Assembly: GCA_028404565.1 (NCBI GenBank)
Contig: JAOOBR010000004.1
Span: 1-64,000 of the forward strand
Source: Pseudomonadota bacterium
GTDB taxonomy: Bacteria; Pseudomonadota; Gammaproteobacteria; Magnimaribacterales; D2472
Direction: 5' to 3'
DNA length: 64,000 nucleotides
In this document: one piece after another, positions 11,550-21,100 of the stretch
How the letters are laid out: each line of letters starts with the position of its first letter
Position numbering within the stretch: the first letter of the stretch is position 1
Notes under the pieces: generated by a model
Database searches by the model: none
What the model was told of the DNA's origin: nothing
Seen by the model: only the letters and a program-made list of their open reading frames with translations
Translations under genes and position numbers: made by a program

Positions 11550-12683
11550 ATGAATAACAACCTTTTGGTAATTATTCCATGTGCTGGAATAGGTAATAGA
11601 TTTTCGTCACAAATTGAAAAACAGCATGCAAGTTTGGGAGATTTATCAGTTATTGAGACAACTTTAAATACTTTTATGATGTTTAAGCCTGCTTCAAAGA
11701 TTGTGGTTGTTGTAAAAGATCCAGAAAGTTTCCAAAAAAAAATAAGTATCAAACTAGATGAAAGATTCTCAATTGTAAGTGGAGGAAATTCTAGGTCAGA
11801 ATCTGTACTAAACGGAATTAGAAGTGAAAATATTGAAAAATATGACTATATAATGACCCATGATGGAGTGAGACCATATATTGACCTTGATTCTTTAGAA
11901 AAGATATATGCATCTATCCTGGAATCTGATTATGATTGTATTTTTTATGGGATAAAGCCAAAAGATTCAATTAAAAGATTAGAAGGAGGATCTTGTAAGG
12001 TTGAAGAAAGAGATAACTTTATTTTAGTTCAAACACCTCAAATCTGTGAATCTAAGAAATTAAAGAACGCTCTTGAAGTACTAACTTCCAAAAATATTTA
12101 TCCTACTGATGAGAGCTCAGCAATGGAGAACTCTGGATACAGTGTAAATTTTATTGAGGGGTCGCAAAAAAATATAAAAATTACTTTTCAAGAGGATTTA
12201 GTAAAAAAGGATATTCTTATTGGGAATGGGTTTGATTTACACAGATTTTGTGAGGGAAATTCAATAGTCTTTGGTGGAGTAAAATTTCCATTCGAATTCG
12301 GAATTGAAGCAATATCCGATGGTGATGTAATTTTACATTCTTTAGCTGACTCAATTTTAGGAGCATTATCTGAAGGCGATATTGGAACTTCTTTTCCAGA
12401 AGATGACCCAAATAGTAAAGATTTAGATAGTCGAGAAATAATTACACACTGCTTGGGTTTGATGAAAAAGAGGGGATATCATCTAAATAATATAGATATA
12501 ACAGTTATATCTGAGATCCCAAAAATTAGTCCAATTAGGAATCAGATCATAAAATCTTTATCTGAAATTTTTTCAATTGATTCAAGTAAAATAGGTTTGA
12601 AAGGCTCAACTATGGAAAAAATTGGAACAATTGGAAAAGAGCAGGCTCTTGCAGTAATGACATCTGTAACACTAAAGAGATAA
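11550..12683 (+). CDS. ispDF: Bifunctional IspD/IspF isoprenoid enzyme
   Basis: Residues 1 to about 218 are IspD (MEP cytidylyltransferase: IIPCAGIGNRF, HDGVRPYI, QTPQ), and about 221 to the end are IspF (MECDP synthase: GNGFDLHRF with D229 and H231, and H263 in DVILHSLADS). The two domains are in one uninterrupted frame. The start is set at ATG 11550 because AGAGG lies six bases upstream; a TTG at 11532 and an ATG at 11544 are also in frame. The fusion is known in alphaproteobacteria and epsilonproteobacteria, whereas gammaproteobacteria usually keep two adjacent genes. Confidence 0.95.
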   Translation: MNNNLLVIIPCAGIGNRFSSQIEKQHASLGDLSVIETTLNTFMMFKPASKIVVVVKDPESFQKKISIKLDERFSIVSGGNSRSESVLNGIRSENIEKYDYIMTHDGVRPYIDLDSLEKIYASILESDYDCIFYGIKPKDSIKRLEGGSCKVEERDNFILVQTPQICESKKLKNALEVLTSKNIYPTDESSAMENSGYSVNFIEGSQKNIKITFQEDLVKKDILIGNGFDLHRFCEGNSIVFGGVKFPFEFGIEAISDGDVILHSLADSILGALSEGDIGTSFPEDDPNSKDLDSREIITHCLGLMKKRGYHLNNIDITVISEIPKISPIRNQIIKSLSEIFSIDSSKIGLKGSTMEKIGTIGKEQALAVMTSVTLKR

Positions 12684-12685
12684 AT

Positions 12686-13438
12686 ATGAATATTCTTCTT
12701 ACAAATGATGATGGTTTTGATGCTGATGGAATTAAGGCCATTAGAACTGCATTAGAAAAGAGTCATAATGTCTATGTTGTAGCTCCAGAAAAAAATTGCA
12801 GTGGCCTTAGTGCATCTATCTCGTACATGAAAGAAATTGAAATCAAGAAGGAATCAGAAAGACTATACATTGTTAAAGGAACTCCAGCTGATTGCGCATA
12901 TATTGGCTTATTAAATCTTTTAAATGATGAAATAGATGTGCTTGTATCAGGCATCAATCTTGGAGCAAATATTGGGAATGATGTTTTGTATTCTGGGACT
13001 GTAGGAGCTGCGCTTGGAGGAAGAAAGCTGAAGTATCCGCCAATTGCAATTTCTTCATGTGAGTACAAACCTAAATCTCTTGAGTTTATAGCAAATAAGT
13101 CATGTGAATTAGTTGAATTAATAACTTCTTTTGAAAAACAGGAAATTTTAAATAAAGTTGTAAATATAAACTTTCCTGACATTGATCAAAAATCTTACAA
13201 GGGCATTAAAGTGGTTCCAATTGCTAAAAGAGATGTTCCACCAACTCCTGATATTCTAAAAAATAATTCTGACATTCAATCATTTAGGTATGCAGCATCT
13301 GGAGCGCCAATAAAGGAAGATTTTCTTACCGATGCGGAGGCTGTGAAACTTGGGTATGTATCTATATCAATTTTAGATTATGAATTACTAGATCCTAATT
13401 TTAATAGTCTTGAGTTTGAGAACTTCATAAATGAATAA
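12686..13438 (+). CDS. surE: 5'/3'-nucleotidase SurE
   Basis: SurE is a metal-dependent nucleoside monophosphate phosphatase linked to stationary-phase survival. The start MNILLTNDDGFDADGI has the metal-binding D8 and D9; VVAPEKNCSGLSASIS, GTPADCAY and SGINLGANIGNDVLYSGTVG are family motifs. Length of 250 is typical. It overlaps pcm by eight bases, matching the conserved surE-pcm pair. Confidence 0.97.
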   Translation: MNILLTNDDGFDADGIKAIRTALEKSHNVYVVAPEKNCSGLSASISYMKEIEIKKESERLYIVKGTPADCAYIGLLNLLNDEIDVLVSGINLGANIGNDVLYSGTVGAALGGRKLKYPPIAISSCEYKPKSLEFIANKSCELVELITSFEKQEILNKVVNINFPDIDQKSYKGIKVVPIAKRDVPPTPDILKNNSDIQSFRYAASGAPIKEDFLTDAEAVKLGYVSISILDYELLDPNFNSLEFENFINE

Positions 13439-14096
13439 CCCTAAAGCAATATATGAAAGACCGCTTGAAGAGATGATTGGAAAATTGCTTGAAATGGGCA
13501 TCAAAGATTTTAGTGTTTTGGATGCAATGAGAAGGGTGCCTAGACATATTTTTATTGATGAAGCCTTAAGGTCCAGAGCTTATGAAAATATGTCTTTACC
13601 CATTGGCTACAAACAAACCATATCGCAGCCATATATTGTTGCAAAAATGACAGAACTATTGGTTCGAAATTCAGCAAAACAAAATGAGAAATTTGAAAAG
13701 ATTCTTGAGATAGGATCTGGTTGTGGATACCAATCTGCTGTTCTTTCTTACTTTGCTGACGAGGTGCATTCCGTGGAAAGAATTAAACAATTAGTTAGCA
13801 AGTCTCGTGAGAATTTATCAGATTTAAGAATTCATAATGTCCTAATTAAAAATAGAGATGGCTTTAAAGGTTGGGATGAAGAAATTAAATATGATGGCAT
13901 TCTTTGTGCAGCAGCACCCCCAGAAATACCCAAAAGCCTTTTAGCTTTTTTAAAGGTTGGATGTTGTCTTGTTCTTCCAGTGGGTGGAAGCAAATCTCAG
14001 AAATTAAAAATAGTTACTAAAACTAAAAAGGGTTTTGATGAACAAGAATGCGAAAACGTTTCATTTGTTCCAATGCTAGGCGGTACTTCAAAATGA
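13431..14096 (+). CDS. pcm: Protein-L-isoaspartate O-methyltransferase
   Basis: Pcm repairs isoaspartyl residues using S-adenosylmethionine. The SAM-binding motif ILEIGSGCGYQSAVL and MRRVPRHIFIDEALRSRAYE plus GYKQTISQPYIVAKMTELL are characteristic. Length of 221 is normal. It lies in a surE-pcm-DUF368 block with overlapping ends. Confidence 0.96.
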   Translation: MNNPKAIYERPLEEMIGKLLEMGIKDFSVLDAMRRVPRHIFIDEALRSRAYENMSLPIGYKQTISQPYIVAKMTELLVRNSAKQNEKFEKILEIGSGCGYQSAVLSYFADEVHSVERIKQLVSKSRENLSDLRIHNVLIKNRDGFKGWDEEIKYDGILCAAAPPEIPKSLLAFLKVGCCLVLPVGGSKSQKLKIVTKTKKGFDEQECENVSFVPMLGGTSK

Positions 14097-14779
14097 GTAT
14101 TAGACTCAGATTTCTTTTGGCTGGTTTTTGTATAGGTCTTGCCGAGTTGCTCCCAGGGATTTCAGGGGCAACAGTAGCCCTGATGTTTGGCATATATAAA
14201 AAACTCATTGAATGTATTTCCAAACTAAAAGATCTAGATCTTCTTGTTCCATTGTTGCTTGGAATGACTGTAAGTGTTTTTGGTTTTTCAAAACTGATAA
14301 ATTTTTTATTTTTAAATTACACCAACTTATTCGAGTTTTTTATTGGAATTCTTATGATTTTCTATGGTGCTTATTTATTCTTAAGCAATATTCAAAAATC
14401 TAAAAGAAAAGAACTATTTATCTTTTCTTTATTATTTGTTATTTCAGTAGCTATTGGAGTCGCAATTGGAAATTTATCTGATTTGGATGCATCTGTTGGA
14501 ACCTTTCCTTTAGTAATATATGGATTTATTGCGTTTTCTTTTCTTTTGATACCAGGTATATCCGGGAGCGCTTTTCTGCTAGCAATAGGGATTTATCCAT
14601 TAATTATTGGATCAGTAGCAGACCTAAACTTATTAGTACTTCTTCCTTTTGCAATAGGAATGCTTTTTTCATTAATTACTATGCCAAAATTAATAGAAAA
14701 GCTTCTATCTAAATTTGATAAGAATATCTATATGATTTTTGCAGGTTTTATTCTTGGTGCCGGCTCTTCAATAATTTAA
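14093..14779 (+). CDS. DUF368 membrane protein (PopT-like)
   Basis: A polytopic inner-membrane protein with about seven hydrophobic segments. Two copies of the motif PGISG occur at residues 21-25 and 154-158, each followed by a hydrophobic stretch ending in GIY, which indicates the internal repeat typical of DUF368. Members of this family (PopT) were reported to recycle undecaprenyl phosphate across the membrane; that role is inferred here. The start at 14093 overlaps the pcm stop as ATGA; an upstream ATG at 14048 lies inside pcm. At 228 residues it is shorter than many members. It converges on fdxA with a four-base stop overlap. Confidence 0.8.
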   Translation: MSIRLRFLLAGFCIGLAELLPGISGATVALMFGIYKKLIECISKLKDLDLLVPLLLGMTVSVFGFSKLINFLFLNYTNLFEFFIGILMIFYGAYLFLSNIQKSKRKELFIFSLLFVISVAIGVAIGNLSDLDASVGTFPLVIYGFIAFSFLLIPGISGSAFLLAIGIYPLIIGSVADLNLLVLLPFAIGMLFSLITMPKLIEKLLSKFDKNIYMIFAGFILGAGSSII

Positions 14780-15099
14780 TAATCAAGAAGGTGTTTTTTT
14801 TCTTTAATGTTTTTCCATTCATCGGCATTAGGAAGAGGTTCTTTTGCCTCCGAGATATTTGGATAAACATCAGCTAATTTTGCATTTATTTCTATAAAAT
14901 CGATTTGATCTTCTGGTAGTTCATCTTCCGATAAAATTGCATCAATAGGGCACTCTGGCTCACACAAAGCACAGTCAATACATTCATCCGGATGTATGAC
15001 AAGAAATTCTGGTCCCTCGTAAAAGCAATCCACAGGACAAACTTCTACACAATCAGTATATTTACACTTTATACAAGCTTCAGTAACTACAAATGCCAT
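14776..15099 (-). CDS. fdxA: Seven-iron ferredoxin FdxA
   Basis: A small electron carrier with a 3Fe-4S and a 4Fe-4S cluster. The N-terminal part has [17 protein letters not shown] and the second cluster [13 protein letters not shown], followed by an acidic C-terminal extension (residues about 60-107), all as in the Azotobacter-type FdxA family. Length of 107 is normal. It is divergent from recA with a 114-base shared upstream region. Confidence 0.95.
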   Translation of the reverse strand: MAFVVTEACIKCKYTDCVEVCPVDCFYEGPEFLVIHPDECIDCALCEPECPIDAILSEDELPEDQIDFIEINAKLADVYPNISEAKEPLPNADEWKNIKEKKHLLDY

Positions 15100-15166
15100 G
15101 ATTATTTATTAGATAGGGTGATTCTAGCTAACAACAATGAAAAATTGTATATAAAGTCTTTAAATT

Positions 15167-15194
15167 TTGACATTTTTCTAATATACTGTACAAA
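15167..15194 (+). promoter_or_regulatory. Candidate recA promoter
   Basis: A perfect -35 box TTGACA at 15167-15172 is followed after 16 bases by TACAAA at 15189-15194 as the best -10. The -10 lies inside the LexA box, which would explain repression. Predicted start point is near 15201, leaving a very short leader. Confidence 0.5.
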
Positions 15195-15203
15195 TATACA
15201 GTA
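15184..15203 (+). promoter_or_regulatory. LexA (SOS) box of recA
   Basis: TACTGTACAAATATACAGTA matches the enterobacterial LexA operator pattern CTGT-N8-ACAG, with the flanking TA bases on both sides as well. It ends one base before the GGAG ribosome binding site and ten bases before the recA start codon. This implies SOS control by a LexA of the gammaproteobacterial type, encoded outside the window. Confidence 0.9.
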
Positions 15204-15213
15204 GGAGTTAATT

Positions 15214-16218
15214 ATGGCAGAAGATAAATCAAAGCAACTTAACGAGACTTTAAGTCAGATTGAAAAACAATTTGGTAAGGGAACTGTGATGAGAATGGGC
15301 GATAGAGAAGTTGTCGATATTCCCTCTATCTCTACTGGATCTTTGGGATTAGATATCGCTCTTGGAATTGGGGGAGTACCACAAGGTCGAGTTATTGAGA
15401 TTTTCGGACCTGAATCATCTGGAAAAACAACACTTACTTTGCAAGTGATTGCAGAATGCCAAAAAGCAGGGGGGACAGCAGCTTTTATTGATGCAGAACA
15501 TGCTTTAGACCCGCTTTATGCAAAAAAACTTGGAGTTAATGTTGATGAGCTTCTGCTCTCACAACCAGATACTGGCGAACAAGCTCTTGAAGTAGCTGAT
15601 ATGCTTGTTAAATCTAATAGTGTAGATCTGTTGGTGGTTGATTCAGTTGCGGCTTTAACGCCAAGAGCAGAAATTGAGGGCGAAATGGGAGATCATCATG
15701 TTGGACTTCAAGCCAGACTAATGTCACAAGCTTTACGGAAAATTACTGGAAACATTCAAAGATCAAATGCCACTGTAATCTTTATCAATCAAATAAGGAT
15801 GAAAATAGGAGTTATGTTTGGTAATCCTGAAACTACCACAGGAGGTAATGCTCTTAAATTCTACTCGTCAGTTAGATTAGATATACGAAGAATTGGTGCA
15901 GTAAAAGAAGGAGAAGAAGTCATAGGTAATGAGACGAGAGTAAAAGTAGTAAAAAATAAAGTCTCTCCACCATTTACAAAAGCAGAGTTCCAAATCTTAT
16001 ATGGAAAGGGAATTAATGTTGAAGGAGAAATTATCGACTTTGGACAAAAACTAGGCCTCATTGAGAAAGCAGGTTCTTGGTATAGCTACAATGATGAAAA
16101 GATTGGTCAGGGCAAAACTAATGCAAGCAATTTTTTAAGGGAAAATAAAAAAATACGAAATGCTCTTGTAAAACAAATAAAAGCAGCCCACATCAAATCA
16201 AAATCAAAGAAAAAATAA
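15214..16218 (+). CDS. recA: Recombinase RecA
   Basis: RecA forms the strand-exchange filament and triggers LexA self-cleavage. Walker A is [10 protein letters not shown], with [10 protein letters not shown] as Walker B and [22 protein letters not shown] containing the L2 region. AGGAG at 15203-15207 precedes the start. Length of 334 is slightly shorter than in E. coli, with a Lys-rich rather than acidic end. No recX follows; an intrinsic terminator does. Confidence 0.98.
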   Translation: MAEDKSKQLNETLSQIEKQFGKGTVMRMGDREVVDIPSISTGSLGLDIALGIGGVPQGRVIEIFGPESSGKTTLTLQVIAECQKAGGTAAFIDAEHALDPLYAKKLGVNVDELLLSQPDTGEQALEVADMLVKSNSVDLLVVDSVAALTPRAEIEGEMGDHHVGLQARLMSQALRKITGNIQRSNATVIFINQIRMKIGVMFGNPETTTGGNALKFYSSVRLDIRRIGAVKEGEEVIGNETRVKVVKNKVSPPFTKAEFQILYGKGINVEGEIIDFGQKLGLIEKAGSWYSYNDEKIGQGKTNASNFLRENKKIRNALVKQIKAAHIKSKSKKK

Positions 16219-16235
16219 TTTAATATATTTGCCTG

Positions 16236-16277
16236 AAAAATGATTGAGTATTAGAATTTACTCAATCATTTTTTTTT
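16236..16277 (+). terminator. Intrinsic terminator after recA
   Basis: AAAAATGATTGAGTA (16236-16250) pairs perfectly with TACTCAATCATTTTT (16259-16273) across an eight-base loop, and the run of T continues to 16277. It lies in the 68-base gap between recA and the thiolase gene. This is the clearest intrinsic terminator in the window. Confidence 0.85.
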
Positions 16278-16286
16278 GGAGTTTTT

Positions 16287-17468
16287 ATGGCAGAAAAAGC
16301 ATTTATTGTAGAGGCAGTTAGAACTGCTGGTGGAAAAAGAGATGGAAGATTAAGTTTATGGCATCCTGCAGATTTAGGGGCAAAAGTACTTGATGAGTTA
16401 GTTTCTAGACTGGATATGGATCCTGAGCTAGTAGATGATGTAATCTTTGGTTGTGTTGATCAAGTTGGAGCCCAGTCAGGAAATATTGCAAGGAATGCAG
16501 TTCTTTCTTCCTCTTTTCCTGAGTCTGTTCCTGGTACTTCTGTGGATAGACAATGCGGATCTTCGCAACAAGCAATTCATTTTGCTATTCAGGCAGTAAT
16601 GTCTGGTACACAGGACATCGTCATAGGTGGTGGTGTTGAGGTTATGTCAATGGTTCCAATTGGAGCCGCAGTAAAAGACGGTTTTGATGCAGGTCATGGA
16701 CTCCCATTTGATTCAGAGGGAATGAAACAGAGATATCCAGAGATATTCTTTTCACAATTTACTGGTGCTGAACTTGTTGCAGATAAATGGAATCTTTCAA
16801 GAGAAGACCTTGATCAATTTGCTCTAGAAAGTCATCAAAAAGCAGCTAATGCAACAGAATCTAATTTTTTTGATCGTGAAATTCTTCCCGTTAAAGGCAA
16901 GAATGCTGAAGGCATTGAAGATATGGTAATCGCTGATGAGGGAATAAGATTTGATGCAAGCTTTGATAAATTGGCTGGTTTAAAGACTGTTACTGAAGGT
17001 GGAGTTATAACCGCTGGTAATGCAAGCCAAATAACTGATGGAGCTGCAGCAGTTTTAGTTTGCAATGAATCAGGCCTCAAGAAAATTCAAGCAAATCCAA
17101 GAGCAGAAATAGTATCAATCTCTGTCGTAGGAGATGACCCAGTATTTATGCTAACTGGTCCAATTCCTGCTTCAAAAAAAGCATTAGAAGCTGCAAATTT
17201 ATCAATAGATGATATAGATCTTTATGAGGTCAATGAAGCATTTGCTCCTGTTCCTCTTGCATGGGCAGCTGAGCTACATGCTGATAAAGAAAAGCTTAAT
17301 GTAAATGGGGGCGCAATGGCTTTAGGTCATCCCCTAGGAGCTACGGGCGCAAAACTAATGACTACACTTCTTCATGAAATGGAGAGAAGAGAGTCAAAAT
17401 ATGGTCTCCAAGCAATTTGTGAAGGTGGCGGAACTGCAAATGCGACCATAATAAAAAGAGTAAGTTAA
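16287..17468 (+). CDS. Acetyl-CoA acyltransferase (thiolase)
   Basis: A thiolase of the acetyl-CoA C-acyltransferase superfamily. Nucleophile C90 in SVDRQCGSSQQ, H348 in ALGHPLGATGA and the acid/base C378 in CEGGGTANA form the catalytic set. Length of 393 is normal. GGAG precedes the start by six bases. Whether it degrades fatty acids (FadA-like) or condenses acetyl-CoA cannot be decided; no partner fadB or reductase is adjacent. Confidence 0.92.
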   Translation: MAEKAFIVEAVRTAGGKRDGRLSLWHPADLGAKVLDELVSRLDMDPELVDDVIFGCVDQVGAQSGNIARNAVLSSSFPESVPGTSVDRQCGSSQQAIHFAIQAVMSGTQDIVIGGGVEVMSMVPIGAAVKDGFDAGHGLPFDSEGMKQRYPEIFFSQFTGAELVADKWNLSREDLDQFALESHQKAANATESNFFDREILPVKGKNAEGIEDMVIADEGIRFDASFDKLAGLKTVTEGGVITAGNASQITDGAAAVLVCNESGLKKIQANPRAEIVSISVVGDDPVFMLTGPIPASKKALEAANLSIDDIDLYEVNEAFAPVPLAWAAELHADKEKLNVNGGAMALGHPLGATGAKLMTTLLHEMERRESKYGLQAICEGGGTANATIIKRVS

Positions 17469-17499
17469 AGAAACCCTAAGTAGATACTCTAAAATTGTT

Positions 17500-18942
17500 A
17501 TGCAATCAGGCCTTAAGAATTCTTATGCCCAGGATTTGCCTGAGTTATCAAAGAAGTGTATTCCTTCTGGATTCCAGAATTCTGAAATAATTCTTAAAAA
17601 TTATGAACTTGGCGAGGAGCTTGGTTTTAGTAAAAAGTTCTTAGACTCTGATAAATGTCTAAATGTTTTCAGTGGTAATGTATTACTTAGAGATTCAATG
17701 CCTATTGCACAAGCATATTCCGGACATCAATTTGGACAATTTAATCCAAATCTTGGTGATGGAAGAGCGATCTTGCTTGGAGAGATTAACAATCTAGATA
17801 TTCAATTAAAAGGTATTGGACAAACGCCTTTTTCTAGAAGAGGAGACGGAAAATCTGCTCTTAGTCCTGTATTAAGAGAATACATAATAAGCGAATTCAT
17901 GAATGCAGCTGGGATACCAACAACTCGAGCACTTCTTGCTTTAAAAACTAATGAAAGTGTAACAAGAGACACTGAGCTTCCTGGAGGTATTCTTGTAAGA
18001 GTTGCTAATAGCCATATAAGAATAGGTACATTCGAGTTTGCTGCTATGCAAGGTACTCAGATATTAAAAAAGTTAGCAGATTATTCTATTCTTAGACATT
18101 ACCCTGAATTAAAAAATTCCAATGACAGATATATAAAGTTTTTTGCTGCTGTATGTGAAAGTCAGACAAGATTAGTTTCTAAGTGGATGAATATTGGATT
18201 TATTCATGGAGTTATGAATACAGATAATGTGACTGTTTCTGGAGAAACGATTGACTATGGACCATGCGCTTTTATGGATTATTATGATCCAAAGACAGTT
18301 TTTAGCTCAATAGATGTTGCAGGAAGGTATTGTTATGGAAATCAACCTGCAATTCTTGTTTGGAATCTTTCTAAATTAGCTGAAGCTCTCATCCCCCTCA
18401 TTGATGATAATGAGCAAAAATCAATTGAAAAATTAACTGAAGTTCTTCAAGAAGTAATGCCTTCCTTCGAAAAATACTTTTACTCAGAAATGGGAGAAAA
18501 GCTAGGTATTGATTCGATAAATCAAAACAATATAAATCTTGTAAAAGATTATCTTAAAATATTAGATTCAAATTCAATTGATTTCACTCTGTCCTTTAGA
18601 GACTTATCAAAAATACTCAACAAGACGAAGAGTATAGAGGATTCAGTTTTTAAAAATTCAGGCGATTTCAAGAAGTGGACTGAAGACTGGATGATAAAAA
18701 TTATTACAGAAAAGACCAATCCTAAAGACATTGCAAAGAAAATGGATTTAACTAATCCATGTTATATCCCTAGGAATCATATTATCGAGGATGCGCTTGA
18801 AAATGCTGTAAACGGCGACATGAATCTTATCAATGAAATTCTTAAGCTATATAATAATCCCTTTGATGAGAATGAACATACTGAAACTTTTAAGAAGCCC
18901 TCTGAAACAAATACACCATTTGTAACATTTTGTGGTACTTAA
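17500..18942 (+). CDS. selO: Protein adenylyltransferase SelO (YdiU/UPF0061)
   Basis: SelO is a pseudokinase-fold enzyme that transfers AMP to protein hydroxyl groups. Family hallmarks are AYSGHQFGQFNPNLGDGRA, LKGIGQTPFSRRGDGKSAL, HGVMNTDNVTVSGETIDYGP and the C-terminal ending TFCGT with the conserved cysteine (selenocysteine in some eukaryotic members). Length of 480 matches bacterial SelO. It stands alone in front of a convergent DUF1993 gene. Confidence 0.93.
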   Translation: MQSGLKNSYAQDLPELSKKCIPSGFQNSEIILKNYELGEELGFSKKFLDSDKCLNVFSGNVLLRDSMPIAQAYSGHQFGQFNPNLGDGRAILLGEINNLDIQLKGIGQTPFSRRGDGKSALSPVLREYIISEFMNAAGIPTTRALLALKTNESVTRDTELPGGILVRVANSHIRIGTFEFAAMQGTQILKKLADYSILRHYPELKNSNDRYIKFFAAVCESQTRLVSKWMNIGFIHGVMNTDNVTVSGETIDYGPCAFMDYYDPKTVFSSIDVAGRYCYGNQPAILVWNLSKLAEALIPLIDDNEQKSIEKLTEVLQEVMPSFEKYFYSEMGEKLGIDSINQNNINLVKDYLKILDSNSIDFTLSFRDLSKILNKTKSIEDSVFKNSGDFKKWTEDWMIKIITEKTNPKDIAKKMDLTNPCYIPRNHIIEDALENAVNGDMNLINEILKLYNNPFDENEHTETFKKPSETNTPFVTFCGT

Positions 18943-18952
18943 AAGTACTAGT

Positions 18953-19474
18953 TTAGTTTTTTATTCTTAGTGTTCCAGCAAAATCAAGTTTACCTATTTC
19001 AAGACCCTTAACTCTGAACAGATCATATAATGTTGTAACATGAAAATAGAAATTAGGAAGTGAGAAAGAAAGAATAAAGTCCTCTGCTGTAAAGGACCAT
19101 TCTATTTGCCCCATTCTAAACATTACTTCTTTACCTGAAAGAGAATTTATATCTTCATCAGAAAAATGATTTAATTTTTCCTCAGCATTTTCAAGCATAT
19201 CAATAAGATCATTGAAACTTAAATTCTCTGGCATTTTTGGAGGAGCGAATTCACCTGTTTTTAGAGCATCTATAGCACCTACAGAATGATGAACGACACT
19301 GAAAACTTGGAAAGTTAATGGAGCCATGTCCTCTATCAATCTCATTTCAGCTAGATCATTTAAGTTTGTACCTTCATCAGTAAAATATTTTTCAGCTTTC
19401 TTCATAATAGCTAAAGATGCAGGAAGAAGCTGTTTGTAAGTTTTAAGCGATGCATCGCTGAGCAAAATACTCAT
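18953..19474 (-). CDS. DUF1993 family protein
   Basis: A soluble 173-residue helical protein. The C-terminal part with SLPNFYFHVTTLYDLFRVKG is typical of DUF1993, a family related to DinB-like four-helix bundles. Its function is unknown. GGAG lies just upstream of the start. It follows proS at 13 bases and is likely cotranscribed with it. Confidence 0.75.
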   Translation of the reverse strand: MSILLSDASLKTYKQLLPASLAIMKKAEKYFTDEGTNLNDLAEMRLIEDMAPLTFQVFSVVHHSVGAIDALKTGEFAPPKMPENLSFNDLIDMLENAEEKLNHFSDEDINSLSGKEVMFRMGQIEWSFTAEDFILSFSLPNFYFHVTTLYDLFRVKGLEIGKLDFAGTLRIKN

Positions 19475-19487
19475 ATTTTTCTCCTTT

Positions 19488-20753
19488 TTAAATTATTTCC
19501 TCTACTTCATTCAAAGCAGAAGCCACTTTCTCTCCATTCCTGAAGATAATTTCAACCTTTTTATGATCCGTAAAATTTTTACCAAAAACGATCGATACAG
19601 GAACGCCAATTAACTCAGAATCTTTTATCTTTTTCCCAAAACCATCATCTCGATCATCCAATACTACCTCGAACCCTTTCTGAGTGAGCTCTTTATAAAG
19701 TTTTCTGGATGATGCTTCAATATTTTTGTCTTTATCAGCCCCGATTGTAATTATATTTAAATCAAAAGGAGAAATAGATTTTGGCCAAATAATTCCCTTA
19801 TCATCAAAATTTTGTTCAATTGCAGCCGCGACTATCCTTGAGATACCTATTCCATAACATCCCATGTGCATGTTTTTAGCTTTACCTGAGTCATCTAAAA
19901 CAGTCGCATTCATATTTTCGCTATACAGCTTGCCCAATTGGAATATATGTCCCACTTCAATACCTTTTGTAATTTCCAGCAATCCATTCCCATCAGGTGA
20001 TTCTTGTCCAACTAGTGATTTTGAATCTTGACCATTTTCAAGCAAAAGCTCAGCATTAACCGCATAATCAGATTTATCAGATACTGCAAGAGTATCTTCA
20101 CCATTTTCTGCAAGTACATGAAATTCCTCAGATTTATCTCCACCAATTGCGCCTGAGTCTGCTTTTACTATTTTAAAATCTAGCCCTATTCTCTCAAAAA
20201 TTTTTGAGTAGGCATTTCTCATTATTTGGTATGTTTCTTCCAAGCTTTCTTCAGAAAGATGAAAGCTGTAAGAATCTTTCATTAAGAATTCTCTACTCCT
20301 CATCACTCCATATCTTGGTCTTATTTCATCTCTAAATTTAGTTTGTATTTGATATATATTCAAAGGAAGCTCTTTATAACTTTTGACATTATTTTTAATT
20401 AAATCAGTTATTACTTCTTCATGAGTAGGACCTAGGCAAAAATCTCTATCGTGACGATCTTTAAATCTAAGCAATTCTGGACCAAATTTATCCCATCTCT
20501 TTGATTCATTCCATAAGTCCTTTGGTTGCACCATCGGCATTAGCACTTCATGCGCTCCCGCATTGTTCATCTCTTCTCTAACAATATTTTCAACCTTATT
20601 TAAGACCCTTAAACCAAGCGGAAGCCAAGTATAAATCCCAGAGGCATTTTTTCTTATCATGCCAGACTTAAGCATGAGGCTATTACTTATAACTTGAGCA
20701 TCTTCAGAAGCAGTATCTTTTAGCGTAGGAATGAAATAATTTGACCAAAACAT
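19488..20753 (-). CDS. proS: Prolyl-tRNA synthetase, short form without editing domain
   Basis: A class II synthetase charging tRNA-Pro. Motif 2 is seen in [21 protein letters not shown] written in part ([17 protein letters not shown]), motif 3 in [13 protein letters not shown], and the anticodon-binding domain covers about residues 330-421. Total length is 421, against about 570 in E. coli: the insertion between motifs 2 and 3 is reduced to about 35 residues after [12 protein letters not shown], so the cis-editing domain is absent. Short forms of this kind are typical of alphaproteobacteria. Confidence 0.95.
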   Translation of the reverse strand: MFWSNYFIPTLKDTASEDAQVISNSLMLKSGMIRKNASGIYTWLPLGLRVLNKVENIVREEMNNAGAHEVLMPMVQPKDLWNESKRWDKFGPELLRFKDRHDRDFCLGPTHEEVITDLIKNNVKSYKELPLNIYQIQTKFRDEIRPRYGVMRSREFLMKDSYSFHLSEESLEETYQIMRNAYSKIFERIGLDFKIVKADSGAIGGDKSEEFHVLAENGEDTLAVSDKSDYAVNAELLLENGQDSKSLVGQESPDGNGLLEITKGIEVGHIFQLGKLYSENMNATVLDDSGKAKNMHMGCYGIGISRIVAAAIEQNFDDKGIIWPKSISPFDLNIITIGADKDKNIEASSRKLYKELTQKGFEVVLDDRDDGFGKKIKDSELIGVPVSIVFGKNFTDHKKVEIIFRNGEKVASALNEVEEII

Positions 20754-20818
20754 ATCTATTTTATTTTTGCATATAAAAAATACTTATAGTTTATAATTTT
20801 ATAGTTTTTTTTAGTTAT

Positions 20819-21100
20819 ATGCCCATTTATGAATACAAATGCTCAAATTGTGGGCACCAATTTGAAAAAATACAGAAATTTTCGGATGATCCACTAAAAA
20901 AATGTCCAAATTGTGATAAAAATGCTTTAAATAAGTTAATATCCAGCCCATCATTTAGGCTTAAGGGCAGTGGATGGTATGAAACTGACTTTAAAACAGG
21001 TAATAAAAAGAACATACTAAATAAGGAAAAAGATACTAAAGACTCCACAAAGTCTAAAAAAAAGAATAAGGATAGCGGAAAGGTAAGCAATGAGAACTGA
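20819..21100 (+). CDS. FmdB-type zinc ribbon protein
   Basis: A 93-residue protein starting [16 protein letters not shown] with CSNC and CPNC zinc-ribbon pairs in the first 40 residues, followed by a Lys/Ser-rich disordered tail. This is the FmdB/CxxC_CxxC regulatory-type domain, often found just before aspS, as here. The stop overlaps aspS by 11 bases. The function is not established. Confidence 0.85.
   Translation: MPIYEYKCSNCGHQFEKIQKFSDDPLKKCPNCDKNALNKLISSPSFRLKGSGWYETDFKTGNKKNILNKEKDTKDSTKSKKKNKDSGKVSNEN

Noticed and set aside
12772-13182. 136-residue open frame on the minus strand inside surE
   Set aside because: Antisense shadow of a conserved gene; its Ser/Phe-rich composition is what reverse-reading A+T-rich codons yields.
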